A DNA stretch of 37,014 nucleotides, from the NCBI GenBank assembly GCA_913060465.1, contig CAJXTR010000006.1:1-37014 (forward strand). Direction: 5' to 3'. Position 1 is the stretch's first letter; every line of letters starts with the position of its first letter. A program made the position numbers and the translations under genes. The DNA is from an uncultured Cryomorphaceae bacterium (GTDB lineage: Bacteria; Bacteroidota; Bacteroidia; Flavobacteriales; Schleiferiaceae). The notes beneath the pieces are model-generated. The model saw only the letters and a program-made list of their open reading frames with translations, was not told the DNA's origin and searched no databases. Shown here piece by piece: positions 16,317 through 25,012 of this stretch.

Positions 16317-17204
16317 ATGCGTACAATTCAATCAAATAAATGGTTAGAGGGGGCTCTTTTCGTGGCGTTCGCATTCGCGGTCTGGTTCGCAATGCGCGTG
16401 GCTAATACAAAGGTCTCCAAGCAGATTAATATTGAATTGGTAGCTACAGGACGGGGCATCGAAGGTAAACGATGGCTTAGCGATAGTACGGCCGAAATTG
16501 CTGTGACCATCGAAGCCAGCGGTTTAGATGCTTTGTTCATGCAAAAGTTCGACCGCCGCAAAGTGGTGTTTAAATCATCGGATTTTGTTGCTTCATCCTC
16601 TTCGAAATCGTACGTCCTACGGCCAGATGTCCAGGCTATTTTACGAGAGCAATTTGGTTCAGGATATTCCTACATTCTTAGCACTGATACGGTAGTGTTT
16701 GCCTCGGAGAAAATGCTTTCTGCAAGAAAAAAGGTGCGAATCCAAAGTAAAGAATCTTTGACTAAGGCCATCGATGCACGTTGGGTAAAACGTCCGGAAT
16801 TGGAAAACGACTCAATTACCATTTTTGGCCCCAAAGAGCTCGTTGAAACTTGTGAACCGTATGTGGAGATGCCAAAAATAGAATGGCAAGGTGCTCAAAC
16901 CTTAGAATTGCCCTTGTTGGGAATTGAAAGGAGCATATCCACAGATCAACATTGGATTAAGCTAGTAGGAGAGGCAGCTCAATGGGCGGAACAGAAAGTT
17001 GAAAAGACCATTGTATATCAGAATAAATCTGTCCGTGTTGAGCTTTGGGTGAGTGGGCCGTTGAAAGAATTGGCCCAGGATAAATTTAAAGAATCCATAA
17101 CGTTGGAGTGGCGTATAGAAGGAGAGCGATTGCGTATCGATCCTTTTAGTTCTAATCCTAACGTGGTTGTATTAAGCTATTCACCCAAATATTTGCAATT
17201 ATGA
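16317..17204 (+). CDS. YbbR-like domain protein, single-pass membrane
   Basis: The 295-residue protein has an N-terminal membrane anchor (about 10-26, LEGALFVAFAFAVWFAM) and a beta-rich region facing the periplasm. YbbR-like repeats are seen around NIELVATGRG, VTIEASGLDA and EKTIVYQNKSVRVELWVSG. YbbR domains are of unknown role, linked in Firmicutes to cyclic-di-AMP synthase, which is not present here. The start at 16317 is needed to keep the anchor, since the next Met (residue 26) is at its end. It overlaps coaE by 4 bases. Confidence 0.75.
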   Translation: MRTIQSNKWLEGALFVAFAFAVWFAMRVANTKVSKQINIELVATGRGIEGKRWLSDSTAEIAVTIEASGLDALFMQKFDRRKVVFKSSDFVASSSSKSYVLRPDVQAILREQFGSGYSYILSTDTVVFASEKMLSARKKVRIQSKESLTKAIDARWVKRPELENDSITIFGPKELVETCEPYVEMPKIEWQGAQTLELPLLGIERSISTDQHWIKLVGEAAQWAEQKVEKTIVYQNKSVRVELWVSGPLKELAQDKFKESITLEWRIEGERLRIDPFSSNPNVVVLSYSPKYLQL

Positions 17205-17785
17205 AGCCAATTGTCTGTGTTACGGGAGGAATAGGTTCTGGAAAAAGTGCCGTTTGTGCCTATTTCGCATTAAAAGGACTTCCTATTTACTACAGTGATA
17301 ATAGGGCTAAGGAAATCATGGTCGAAAATCCATCGGTTCGAGAAGCGTTGATTTCTCTTTTTGGGACAACAGTGTATTCAAATGATGGGGAACTCAATAA
17401 AGAGGTATTGGCCCAAGCTATTTTTAATAATGTTGAATTAAAGCAGCAACTTGAGCAAATTGTCCACCCGGCCGTACATGAGGATTTTAATAATTGGGCA
17501 CAATCTCAGCAAGGACCTGTTTTAATCAAAGAAACTCCCTTGGCTATTGAAAAAGGCGATACTACATGCCAAGAACTCTTAGTTGTCATGGCGAGCTCAG
17601 CAACACGCATACAACGCATACAAGCTCGAAACCCTGAGTGGAGCAACGAAGAAATAATGGCTCGAATCTCGAACCAAGTCTCTGATGAGGAGCGCAAAAA
17701 AAAGGCATCCATCCTGGTTTGGAATGATGCCTCTTTGGATGAATTATACCATCAGCTCGATCAGCTTCTCACTAAATGGATTTGA
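17201..17785 (+). CDS. coaE: Dephospho-CoA kinase
   Basis: CoaE phosphorylates dephospho-CoA on the ribose 3' hydroxyl, the last step of CoA synthesis. The P-loop is GGIGSGKS (9-16), followed by the DNRAKEIM region and a VHPAVHEDF block; ETPLAIEKG is the CoA-site segment. Length (194) is normal. The ATG overlaps the previous stop (ATGA). Its last 25 bases overlap the end of the opposite-strand reductase gene (17761), a convergent coding overlap. Confidence 0.95.
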   Translation: MKPIVCVTGGIGSGKSAVCAYFALKGLPIYYSDNRAKEIMVENPSVREALISLFGTTVYSNDGELNKEVLAQAIFNNVELKQQLEQIVHPAVHEDFNNWAQSQQGPVLIKETPLAIEKGDTTCQELLVVMASSATRIQRIQARNPEWSNEEIMARISNQVSDEERKKKASILVWNDASLDELYHQLDQLLTKWI

Positions 17786-18294
17786 ACCAACCCATTCGGG
17801 TAAGATTTGGTTTTAATATTAGACCACTCTAAGACTTGGTCATTCTCCCTAAATAATGGAATTCCTTTACCCAATGTAGTTGGAATGTAGGTGAGTATCA
17901 TCTCATCGATAAGATCAAGGCTATGTAACTGAGCGTTTGTCGCACCTCCGCCAACTAACCAAATAACTTTATTTGATACCTTTTGTGCACGGAGTACATC
18001 AACAGAAGCATCGGTACTTACTGTAATACTGGGATCTGCAAGCTCGATGTCCTTAGACCTGCTCAATACAATGCACTCTTTGCCGCTGTACGGATAACCA
18101 CCTTCGAATGAAATGATTTGAGCATAGGTGTTATAGCCCATAATTATGGTGTCTACAGTATCCAAAAAGGCTGCATAGCCATAATCTTCCTCAGGCAATT
18201 CAAACCTTGGGTGGTCAAGGAAATCAATTTTTCCGTGCTCATCGGCAATGTATCCGTCTAAGGACACTGCGGTGTAAAGAATAGTTTTACTCAT
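17761..18294 (-). CDS. Dihydrofolate reductase-fold / RibD C-terminal family reductase
   Basis: This 177-residue protein matches the RibD_C/DHFR family (YyaP-like): SLDGYIADEHGKIDFLDH at the start, DTIIMGYNTY, the nucleotide-site VIWLVGGGATNAQL, and LGKGIPLF. These proteins bind NADPH; the physiological substrate is unknown and it need not be a true dihydrofolate reductase. It starts 21 bases after the PhoH stop on the same strand, so it may be cotranscribed. The 3' end overlaps coaE. Confidence 0.85.
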   Translation of the reverse strand: MSKTILYTAVSLDGYIADEHGKIDFLDHPRFELPEEDYGYAAFLDTVDTIIMGYNTYAQIISFEGGYPYSGKECIVLSRSKDIELADPSITVSTDASVDVLRAQKVSNKVIWLVGGGATNAQLHSLDLIDEMILTYIPTTLGKGIPLFRENDQVLEWSNIKTKSYPNGLVQIHLVRS

Positions 18295-18315
18295 GGTAGG
18301 TTTGGTTTATACTGG

Positions 18316-19680
18316 TTATAGCAAATCGTTTGCCAAGTTTGCTAGGGCAGAACGCTCTCCTTTCTCAAGGGTGATATGTGCGTACATATCATGTCCCTTA
18401 ACTCGGTCAACCAGGTAACTCAATCCGTTGGATTGTTCGTCCAAATACGGGGTGTCGATTTGACGTACATCTCCGGTGAAAATGAATTTAGCACCTTCAC
18501 CTGCTCGAGTTATAATAGTCTTTACTTCATGAGGCGTTAAGTTTTGGCTTTCGTCTACAATGAAGATAATATTGGCAAGTGATCGACCTCTGATGTACGC
18601 TAATGGTGTGATTACAATCTTTTCACGTTCAACCATTTCCTCCAACTGCTTGTATTCTTTGTCTCGGTCGCTGAAGGTGTTTTTAATAAACTTCAGGTTG
18701 TCCCAAAGTGGCTGCATGTATGGGTTGATTTTCTCCTTTGCATCACCGGGTAAATAACCTAAGTCTCTGTTAGATAATGGAACAATTGGGCGCGCGAGAT
18801 AAATTTGTTTGAAATCCCTGCGTTGTTCTAACGATGCAGCTAGGGCCACCAATGTTTTCCCTGTACCCGCAACTCCAGTCAAACTGACCAGTTTAATGTC
18901 TGGATTTAAAATTGCATGAATGGCAAAGGCTTGTTCAGCATTTCTTGGTTTTATCCCATAAACGCTTCTTTTCTCTACATGATCGAGGGTTTTATTGTGC
19001 GCGTTGTAGTACGCCAACCCAGAGCTGTTATCAGATTTTAGGATGTAAAAGCAGTTTGCCATTGGTGCGAAATCTGGATTTTCCGCAATCACATCATCAA
19101 TATCTAAGGATTTGTGCTCATAGAGATTAGAAAGGGTGGTGGCATTGAAATTCTCCACCGTGATTTTCCCTTTGAATAAGGAATCAACATCTTTGATTTT
19201 ACCCGTTAGGTAATCTTCAGATTTAAGCTCCAAGGCCTTCGCCTTAAGTCTTAAGTTAATATCCTTCGTAATTAAAATAGTCTCGCGCGTGGGCTCCTCG
19301 TCTGAAATGTTCAATGCTGCATTAATGATGCGATGATCCATTTTTCGACCGAGCACCTTTTCTGCATCTACACCCGTACGAGAGGTGTCCATAATCACTT
19401 TAATGGATCCTTTCCCGGGGCCATCTAGAGGAATCCAATTCGTAAAATCCTTGCCTTCTGTAATGCGGTCCAAGTTTCTAATGAACTCGCGCGCTTCATA
19501 ATTCTTTGAGTCGTGGCCTTTTTTAAACTCGTCCAATTCCTCCAATACAGAAATGGGAAGGACTACATCATGTTCCTCAAAACAGTTGATGGAGTTGTGG
19601 TCAAATAGAATTACAGAAGTGTCTAAAACAAAGATTTTTCTTGGTTTGGCGCCTTTAGCGCTCGCTTTCTTGGTAGGCAT
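18316..19680 (-). CDS. PIN domain-PhoH ATPase (PhoH2/YlaK type)
   Basis: The 454 residues combine an N-terminal PIN nuclease-like domain (about 14-150; VLDTSVILFD with Asp20, ELDEFKKG, and ITKDINLR) with a C-terminal PhoH ATPase domain (about 240-454). The latter has Walker A GVAGTGKT (269-276), ARPIVPLSNRDLGYLPGD and Walker B IIFIVDESQN (Asp376, Glu377). PhoH2 proteins are thought to be RNA helicase/ribonucleases. The acidic PIN residues look intact, so nuclease activity is plausible. The candidate promoter lies in the gap after the pckA terminator. Confidence 0.93.
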   Translation of the reverse strand: MPTKKASAKGAKPRKIFVLDTSVILFDHNSINCFEEHDVVLPISVLEELDEFKKGHDSKNYEAREFIRNLDRITEGKDFTNWIPLDGPGKGSIKVIMDTSRTGVDAEKVLGRKMDHRIINAALNISDEEPTRETILITKDINLRLKAKALELKSEDYLTGKIKDVDSLFKGKITVENFNATTLSNLYEHKSLDIDDVIAENPDFAPMANCFYILKSDNSSGLAYYNAHNKTLDHVEKRSVYGIKPRNAEQAFAIHAILNPDIKLVSLTGVAGTGKTLVALAASLEQRRDFKQIYLARPIVPLSNRDLGYLPGDAKEKINPYMQPLWDNLKFIKNTFSDRDKEYKQLEEMVEREKIVITPLAYIRGRSLANIIFIVDESQNLTPHEVKTIITRAGEGAKFIFTGDVRQIDTPYLDEQSNGLSYLVDRVKGHDMYAHITLEKGERSALANLANDLL

Positions 19681-19727
19681 GCGATAATTGTTTGCAATTA
19701 AATTACCGCAAGTGGACGTTAGTTAGA

Positions 19728-19758
19728 AGTTAAGAATTGAAATCATCGACCAACTTAC
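19728..19758 (-). promoter_or_regulatory. Possible promoter for the PhoH gene
   Basis: On the minus strand a TTG is followed after about 18 bases by TAACTTCT, a partial match to TAnnTTTG. It lies roughly 50-75 bases upstream of the PhoH ATG, between it and the pckA terminator. The match is weak. Confidence 0.25.
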
Positions 19759-19772
19759 TAACCATACATTGT

Positions 19773-19804
19773 GAAAAAATAAGCCCGCGTTAAAAACGCG
19801 GGCT
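19773..19804 (-). terminator. Intrinsic terminator of pckA
   Basis: AGCCCGCGT (19782-19790) and ACGCGGGCT (19796-19804) form a 9-bp stem with a 5-base loop. On the minus strand it is followed by TATTTTTTCAC, giving the U tract. It lies 28 bases after the pckA stop and separates it from the PhoH gene. Confidence 0.85.
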
Positions 19805-19832
19805 CGAACACAACACATCTACGTCTGGCTTA

Positions 19833-21434
19833 TTAAGCCGTTACATAGAGGCTAGGGGCACCTTTTAGGAGTTCGGCCGAAGCCTGATCCTTGTATTGTT
19901 CAAAATTGGCCTCGAACTTCTTAGCCAATGCAATGGCATTTTTATCATATGCATCACCATCTGCCCAAGTATTCTTAGGATTCAAAAGTTCATCGGGGAC
20001 CCCAGGGCAAGTAGTAGGCATGGCTAAGCCAAAAATGGGGTGTCTCTGGTAAGCTACCTGATCGAGTTTACCCTCTAAGGCAGCCGTAATCATTGCTCTG
20101 GTGTATCGAAGTTTAATTCGGTTACCCGTTCCGTAGGCGCCACCAACCCAACCTGTATTGATTAGCCATACGTTCACACCGGCCTCTTCCATTTTTGTGG
20201 ATAGCATATCAGCATAACGTGTCGGGTGCAAAGGCATAAAAGGCGCACCAAAACATGCGCTAAACACGGCCTTCGGCTCTGTTACGCCTTCCTCTGTACC
20301 TGCAACTTTTGCCGTGTAGCCGCTGATAAAATGGTAAGCTGCTTGATTTGGATCTAGTTTAGAGATCGGAGGTAATACGCCATAGGCATCCGCCGTTAGG
20401 AAGAATATGTTTTTGGGGTTGTTCGCCAAACTTTCTGGCTGGATGTTCTGTATATGCTCAATAGGGTAGCTCACCCTGGTATTCTGAGTAATGCTCGTAT
20501 TACTGAAATCTACATTGCCGTTTTCATCCATGATGATGTTCTCCAAAATGGCGTGCGGCTTAATAGCATTATAGATATCAGGTTCATTCTCTTGAGTCAA
20601 ATCAATGGCCTTTGCATAACATCCACCTTCAAAATTGAAAATGGTATTATCAGCACACCATCCGTGTTCGTCGTCGCCTATCAATTTTCGCGCTGGATCT
20701 GCACTTAGGGTAGTTTTACCTGTTCCACTGAGTCCAAAGAAAATAGCAGTATCACCATCTTCTCCCACGTTAGACGAACAGTGCATACTCAAGACATTCT
20801 TTTCATGTGGAAGAATGAAGTTCAATGCGCTAAAGATTCCTTTTTTGATTTCACCGGTGTAGCCGGTGCCGCCGATCAGAATGGTTTTTTCTGTAAAGCT
20901 TAGCACTGCGAAATTTTCTTGGCGTGTTCCATGTATTTCAGGATTAGCCATGAATCCAGGCGCATTCAATACGGTCCATTCGTGCTGAAAGTCTTCGAGA
21001 TCCGCCTCAGAAGGACGCAAAAACATATTGTAGGCGAACTGGTTCGACCAAGGAAATTCATTCACAACCCTGAGAGCCATCCGATAGGAAGGATGCGCGC
21101 CTGCAAATGCATCACGTACATACACGTCCTTATCATTGAGATAAGCACATAGATCGCGCTTTAATAGGTTGTAATGCTCTGTGGAAAAGGGCTTGTTAAT
21201 GGGCCCCCACCAAACAGAATCTGCGGTCTTTTGATCTTTAACAATGAAACGATCCTCTGGGCTTCTTCCGGTAAACTTTCCAGTTTCGATAGCAATAGCG
21301 CCTAATGAAGAACGAACGGCCATACCGCGTTCAAGACTATGTGCTTCAAGAGTATCGGGACTTAGGTTGCTATAAACAGCATTTGCTCTGATGCTCAATG
21401 AGCTCAGAAAATCCAGGTGGTTCTGGGTGGTCAT
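19833..21434 (-). CDS. pckA: Phosphoenolpyruvate carboxykinase (ATP)
   Basis: PckA converts oxaloacetate and ATP to phosphoenolpyruvate, the entry to gluconeogenesis. The 533 residues show TGRSPEDRF (55-63), the P-loop FGLSGTGKTT (233-242), kinase-2 LIGDDEHGW (251-259), and the later TRVSYP and NTGWVGGAYGTG blocks, all typical of the ATP-dependent class. It is transcribed alone, with its own terminator and a promoter containing a perfect palindrome (21481-21498) that may make it responsive to carbon supply. Confidence 0.96.
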   Translation of the reverse strand: MTTQNHLDFLSSLSIRANAVYSNLSPDTLEAHSLERGMAVRSSLGAIAIETGKFTGRSPEDRFIVKDQKTADSVWWGPINKPFSTEHYNLLKRDLCAYLNDKDVYVRDAFAGAHPSYRMALRVVNEFPWSNQFAYNMFLRPSEADLEDFQHEWTVLNAPGFMANPEIHGTRQENFAVLSFTEKTILIGGTGYTGEIKKGIFSALNFILPHEKNVLSMHCSSNVGEDGDTAIFFGLSGTGKTTLSADPARKLIGDDEHGWCADNTIFNFEGGCYAKAIDLTQENEPDIYNAIKPHAILENIIMDENGNVDFSNTSITQNTRVSYPIEHIQNIQPESLANNPKNIFFLTADAYGVLPPISKLDPNQAAYHFISGYTAKVAGTEEGVTEPKAVFSACFGAPFMPLHPTRYADMLSTKMEEAGVNVWLINTGWVGGAYGTGNRIKLRYTRAMITAALEGKLDQVAYQRHPIFGLAMPTTCPGVPDELLNPKNTWADGDAYDKNAIALAKKFEANFEQYKDQASAELLKGAPSLYVTA

Positions 21435-21468
21435 GACAATAAGTGGTTGGTTCTATAATAGGTATGGA

Positions 21469-21476
21469 CAAAGTTA
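21469..21476 (-). promoter_or_regulatory. pckA promoter -7 box
   Basis: The minus strand reads TAACTTTG, a full match to TAnnTTTG, which would start the transcript near 21462, about 28 bases before the pckA ATG. No TTG occurs at the -33 distance; that space is filled by the palindrome at 21481-21498. Confidence 0.6.
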
Positions 21477-21480
21477 GCAG

Positions 21481-21498
21481 GTCATTTTATAAAATGAC
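21481..21498. promoter_or_regulatory. 18-bp palindromic operator candidate in the pckA promoter
   Basis: GTCATTTTATAAAATGAC is a perfect palindrome of 9+9 bases, 4 bases upstream of the pckA -7 box. It occupies the spacer and overlaps the expected -33 position. A dimeric regulator bound here could either replace the -33 contact (activation) or block polymerase (repression). The regulator is not identifiable from the window. Confidence 0.6.
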
Positions 21499-21552
21499 TT
21501 TCTGTAGGCAAAAATTATCCTCCAATTCTCAAAATTTATCCCAAGCCCCTGA

Positions 21553-21903
21553 CTATGCCTTCTTTGGCCACCAAAGAGAGAGCCAACCCGCGACAAAAAG
21601 TAGTCCGCCAATAGGGGTTAATGGACCTAAAATGCGAAGATCTATTCCCAATAATCGATCGAAAACGAGTAGATATATGCTAAATGAAAAGAATAAAATA
21701 CCAAGCATCCATAACCGCATGGTACTTTTTCGATTCTCATCATTCGCCACAGCGAGTAGCGCGACACTATGCACGAGTTGGTAGAGAACGGCTGTTTTAA
21801 ACGAGGCCATTTCTTCAGGCGATAAAACATCTTGTAGAGCATGTGCACCTAAGGCACCGAGAATCACGGCACTCGCGCCGAAAAAAGGAACAAAACTTTT
21901 CAT
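21553..21903 (-). CDS. DUF423 small membrane protein
   Basis: The 116-residue protein has four predicted membrane segments and the DUF423 landmarks GALGAHAL near the N terminus, TAVLYQLVHSVALL in the second helix region, LGILFFSFSIYLL and LTPIGGLLFVAGW. The function of the family is unknown. It is upstream of pckA on the same strand, but the 118-base gap with its own promoter argues against cotranscription. It is divergent from the saccharopine dehydrogenase-like gene. Confidence 0.88.
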   Translation of the reverse strand: MKSFVPFFGASAVILGALGAHALQDVLSPEEMASFKTAVLYQLVHSVALLAVANDENRKSTMRLWMLGILFFSFSIYLLVFDRLLGIDLRILGPLTPIGGLLFVAGWLSLWWPKKA

Positions 21904-21985
21904 AGATCTAAGATAGTAAAGGAGGGCATCGATTCAGTTGTTATATTTAACACGCTAACTTTTATTACAGTTATATTTTCAACAT

Positions 21986-23344
21986 ATGTCAAAACGTATT
22001 GTCCTTATTGGTGCCGGGTTAAGTACCCAAAGTTTAGTTCCTTATTTAAAGGACCGATTAGATTCAAATGGATGGTATTTGCGTGTGTTGGATAGAGATT
22101 TAGAAGTGGCTCAGCAACGACTTAATGGTGCTAATGAGACATGTTCGGCTGGTGCTTTGGATATCCAAGACCAAGAAGCGCTAGAGCAAGAGGTTAAAGG
22201 GGCACATTTGGTTATTTCAATGGTACCTGCCCATATGCATATGAACATTGCTAAAACGGCATTGAAATTTGGAGCGCATCTGGTTACAGCAAGTTACAGC
22301 ACCCCAGAAATGCAGGCCTTGAACACTGAAGCTCAGGCTGCGGGATTAGTCTTTTTGAATGAATGTGGGCTGGATCCCGGCATAGATCACATGAGCGCAA
22401 TGAAACTTCTCGATCAGATTCGTGGTGAAGGAGGTAAGGTGGTACTCTTTGAGAGCTTCACCGGTGGGTTGCTGAGTCCGGAATCTGAGGCGGGTAACCC
22501 TTGGCGTTACAAATTTACTTGGAACCCGAGAAACGTGGTTCTCGCCGGGCAGGGAGGTGCCGTAAAATTCATTCAAGAAGGGAAGTACAAGTACATTCCT
22601 CCTCATATGGTATTTCGACGTACAGAATTCATGGACGTCGAGGGTTTCGGCCGATTTGAGGGCATTGCAAACCGCGATAGCTTGAAATACCGCGAGGTTT
22701 ATGGGCTGGAAAATGTAGAGACGCTGTATCGCGGTACGTTGAGAAGACCTGGATATGCTCGAGCCTGGGACTGTTTCGTAAAGTTGGGAATGACCGATGA
22801 TTCCTATCAAATTGCCAATACTCACTTGCTTTCATTTAGAGAATTTACCAACCTATTCTTGGCATATAATCCAAGTGATAGTGTCGAATTAAAACTGAAG
22901 TATTATTTGGGCATACCTCAAGATTCTGATCTTATGGATAAACTGGTATGGGCAGGTCTTTTCTCTTCTCAAATGTTCCCGTTCGAGAGCGCTACACCGG
23001 CGCAATGCTTAGAATACATACTACGCCAAGTTTGGACGCTGAAGCCCGAAGACCGCGATTTGATAGTAATGTATCATAAAATAGGCTGGGAGCGTGACGG
23101 GGAACGTTTCATGGTGGAAAGTTCCATGGGTGTAGAAGGAGAGAGCGCCACCAAAACAGCGATGGCAGCAACCGTTGGTTTGCCTTTGGGAATCGCCACG
23201 CGCCTAATCTTAGAAGGGAAGATTGAAACAACTGGGGTCCAATTACCTATGACGGCACAATGGTACAACCCGATTCTGGATGAGCTGGAATCAGATCATG
23301 GTGTCCGATTTTTCGAGAAATCGGTCCCGTATTCGGGATACTAA
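21986..23344 (+). CDS. Saccharopine dehydrogenase-like oxidoreductase (Lys9 type)
   Basis: The 452-residue protein has an N-terminal Rossmann domain (LIGAGLSTQSLVPYL; then RDLEVAQQRL and ADLVISMVP-like HLVISMVPAHMH) and a C-terminal catalytic domain starting near NECGLDPGIDHMSAM. SFTGGLLSPE and GNPWRYKFTWNP are typical of saccharopine reductase/dehydrogenase (glutamate-forming). The likely role is lysine catabolism via saccharopine. The partner lysine-ketoglutarate reductase is not nearby. It is transcribed singly; its stop overlaps the trmN6 stop on the other strand by 4 bases. Confidence 0.87.
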   Translation: MSKRIVLIGAGLSTQSLVPYLKDRLDSNGWYLRVLDRDLEVAQQRLNGANETCSAGALDIQDQEALEQEVKGAHLVISMVPAHMHMNIAKTALKFGAHLVTASYSTPEMQALNTEAQAAGLVFLNECGLDPGIDHMSAMKLLDQIRGEGGKVVLFESFTGGLLSPESEAGNPWRYKFTWNPRNVVLAGQGGAVKFIQEGKYKYIPPHMVFRRTEFMDVEGFGRFEGIANRDSLKYREVYGLENVETLYRGTLRRPGYARAWDCFVKLGMTDDSYQIANTHLLSFREFTNLFLAYNPSDSVELKLKYYLGIPQDSDLMDKLVWAGLFSSQMFPFESATPAQCLEYILRQVWTLKPEDRDLIVMYHKIGWERDGERFMVESSMGVEGESATKTAMAATVGLPLGIATRLILEGKIETTGVQLPMTAQWYNPILDELESDHGVRFFEKSVPYSGY

Positions 23345-24066
23345 AGACTTGCGTAAAAAGGTGAAAGTACTTCTCTAGCTTCAGAAGTGTAGCACTGATT
23401 GCTTTCGTAAAGAGTGATTTTACGACGTTGTGGTTCAGATACTTCCTGCTTGGTCAAAGAATAGATACATCGATTTGCGGACCTATTTTCCTTTGGATGT
23501 ACATGAATAATGCTGTTCAAATACAGTCCCTCATCTAAGGCCTCATCTAAAAATCGGTCGGACTGATCACACGGTAAAATCACCCAAAAGCAACCCGAGG
23601 TTTTCAAAAGACGGGCAGCATTGTGCACCAAACTCTTAAAATCTAGGGTCAACGCATGACGCGCTGCTGCTACACCTGCATCCATCTTCGTAGGTCCGTC
23701 CTCGAAGTAGGGAGGATTACTGACGATAATATCGTAGAGTAAATTCAATTCGAACTCTTGAATAGGCTCGTGATAGCAAACCATACGATTCGCGAAAGGA
23801 CTGTCCTTAAAGTTCGCGGTTGCCTGTTTTGCGCTAGGACCATGGATTTCAACCGCATCAACATAGGCCTTTGGGAAGCGCTGTGCCAGCTGCATAGCAA
23901 TGACTCCACTACCGGTTCCAATGTCCAAGGCATGCTGGACATCAAGTGGACCTAGGTGTTCGCCTGCAATAGCACCTAGTAGGCAGCCATCGGTATTCAC
24001 GCGCATTGCACATTGATCATGCGCAACGCTAAACTCTTTCATTTCGAACGGTTTGAGGTAATTCAT
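23341..24066 (-). CDS. trmN6: tRNA1(Val) adenine-37 N6-methyltransferase
   Basis: This SAM-dependent methyltransferase has motif I ALDIGTGSGVIAM (46-58) and the N6-adenine motif NPPYFE (117-122). With the N-terminal FKMKEFSVAH-like region (KPFEMKEFSVAHDQCAMRV) this fits TrmN6/YfiC, which modifies A37 of tRNA-Val. Length (241) is normal. Its ATG overlaps the upstream membrane protein by 4 bases. Other N6-adenine methyltransferases such as PrmC-like enzymes are possible but fit less well. Confidence 0.88.
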   Translation of the reverse strand: MNYLKPFEMKEFSVAHDQCAMRVNTDGCLLGAIAGEHLGPLDVQHALDIGTGSGVIAMQLAQRFPKAYVDAVEIHGPSAKQATANFKDSPFANRMVCYHEPIQEFELNLLYDIIVSNPPYFEDGPTKMDAGVAAARHALTLDFKSLVHNAARLLKTSGCFWVILPCDQSDRFLDEALDEGLYLNSIIHVHPKENRSANRCIYSLTKQEVSEPQRRKITLYESNQCYTSEAREVLSPFYASL

Positions 24067-24491
24067 ACGCCTCCGGACAAACTAAAAATCTTTGGACGCA
24101 AGGTGAAGAAATAGATGATATTCACCAAAGCAAATACGAAGTAAATGAAATTTGATTCGACCAATGTATAGGTGAGAAGTAGAACGGTTCCTAGTTCGAC
24201 CATAATCCACTGCCAAATATGAATCTTTGTTAAAATCTTAAGTTTTTCCTCAAGTTCTTCAGTATGGCTGATTTTCAACATGCCTTTGTTCCAAATGGTT
24301 CGACCTAAGGAGTCAAGGACTATCGCGACAATAGGGATTACGATATGGTTTAATTGGCCCAAGATGAACTCAATAACAGCATTTTCCTGTGCAGCATATA
24401 GTACAATGGTTGTGATAACCAGCTGTGCCATCAGCAATACAGAATAAATCAGTTGTAATGAACTGGGATCGTATGCGGGTTTTTCATTCAT
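24063..24491 (-). CDS. Small membrane protein, function unknown
   Basis: The 142-residue protein has four hydrophobic segments (about 16-34, 41-63, 93-110 and 113-130) and a charged central loop, HTEELEEKLKILTK, between pairs. No family recognised. It is placed between rimM (6 bases upstream) and trmN6 (4-base overlap), so it should be made with the translation genes, although its own features say only that it is an integral membrane protein. Confidence 0.75.
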   Translation of the reverse strand: MNEKPAYDPSSLQLIYSVLLMAQLVITTIVLYAAQENAVIEFILGQLNHIVIPIVAIVLDSLGRTIWNKGMLKISHTEELEEKLKILTKIHIWQWIMVELGTVLLLTYTLVESNFIYFVFALVNIIYFFTLRPKIFSLSGGV

Positions 24492-24497
24492 CTTCTG

Positions 24498-25010
24498 TTA
24501 CAGGTCAAGTAAACCTTCTGGTAACTCAAGATAAATGATTTTTTTCGCCTTATCTAGGCTTGAAATGAAAGGATCCACGGCGGGAATGAGATGTTCGCTT
24601 GATTCAGATGAAACAACGAACAAGTTTTGGCTAGTATTCTCTACCACATCTACAATTTTGCCGATAGAATTGCCCTTGACTACTACGTCATAACCAATGA
24701 TCGCTTTGTCATAATACAGGTCATCTTCAACTTCGGGAAACATGCTTTGTGGCAAATAGGCATCGCGTCCGACTAATGCACTGGCTTGTTCAGGACTGAT
24801 GTCCTCAAAGTACACGAGCAGCTTTTTGCCGTTAAGTTTGCCCTTTTGAGCAAAAAAAAATGGAACCAGCTCTTGGTTAATTTCCAAGAAAACTGATTCC
24901 AAATCTTTAAAGAATTGTGGGGTAGAGGAATCGATATGTAATATCAATCCACCTTTGTACCCGTGGAGTTTTGTGATTTTACCTAGTGAAAAGCACTGCT
25001 CCTTTTGCAC
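24498..25010 (-). CDS. rimM: Ribosome maturation factor RimM
   Basis: RimM helps late assembly of the 30S head around S19. The 170 residues show the RimM N-terminal barrel (LGKITKLHGYKGGLILH, then GKKLLVYFEDISPEQASALVG) and the C-terminal PRC-barrel domain (LYYDKAIIGYDVV, GKIVDVVENTSQNLFVV, LIPAVDPFIS). It follows rpsP after 2 bases, the standard order. Confidence 0.94.
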   Translation of the reverse strand: MQKEQCFSLGKITKLHGYKGGLILHIDSSTPQFFKDLESVFLEINQELVPFFFAQKGKLNGKKLLVYFEDISPEQASALVGRDAYLPQSMFPEVEDDLYYDKAIIGYDVVVKGNSIGKIVDVVENTSQNLFVVSSESSEHLIPAVDPFISSLDKAKKIIYLELPEGLLDL

Positions 25011-25012
25011 AA

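Noticed and set aside
21443-21784. 113-codon plus-strand ORF
   Set aside because: It covers the pckA promoter and the antisense of the DUF423 gene, and the protein has no recognisable features.
22346-22825. 159-codon minus-strand ORF
   Set aside because: It is wholly antisense to the well-supported saccharopine dehydrogenase-like gene and shows no recognisable domain.
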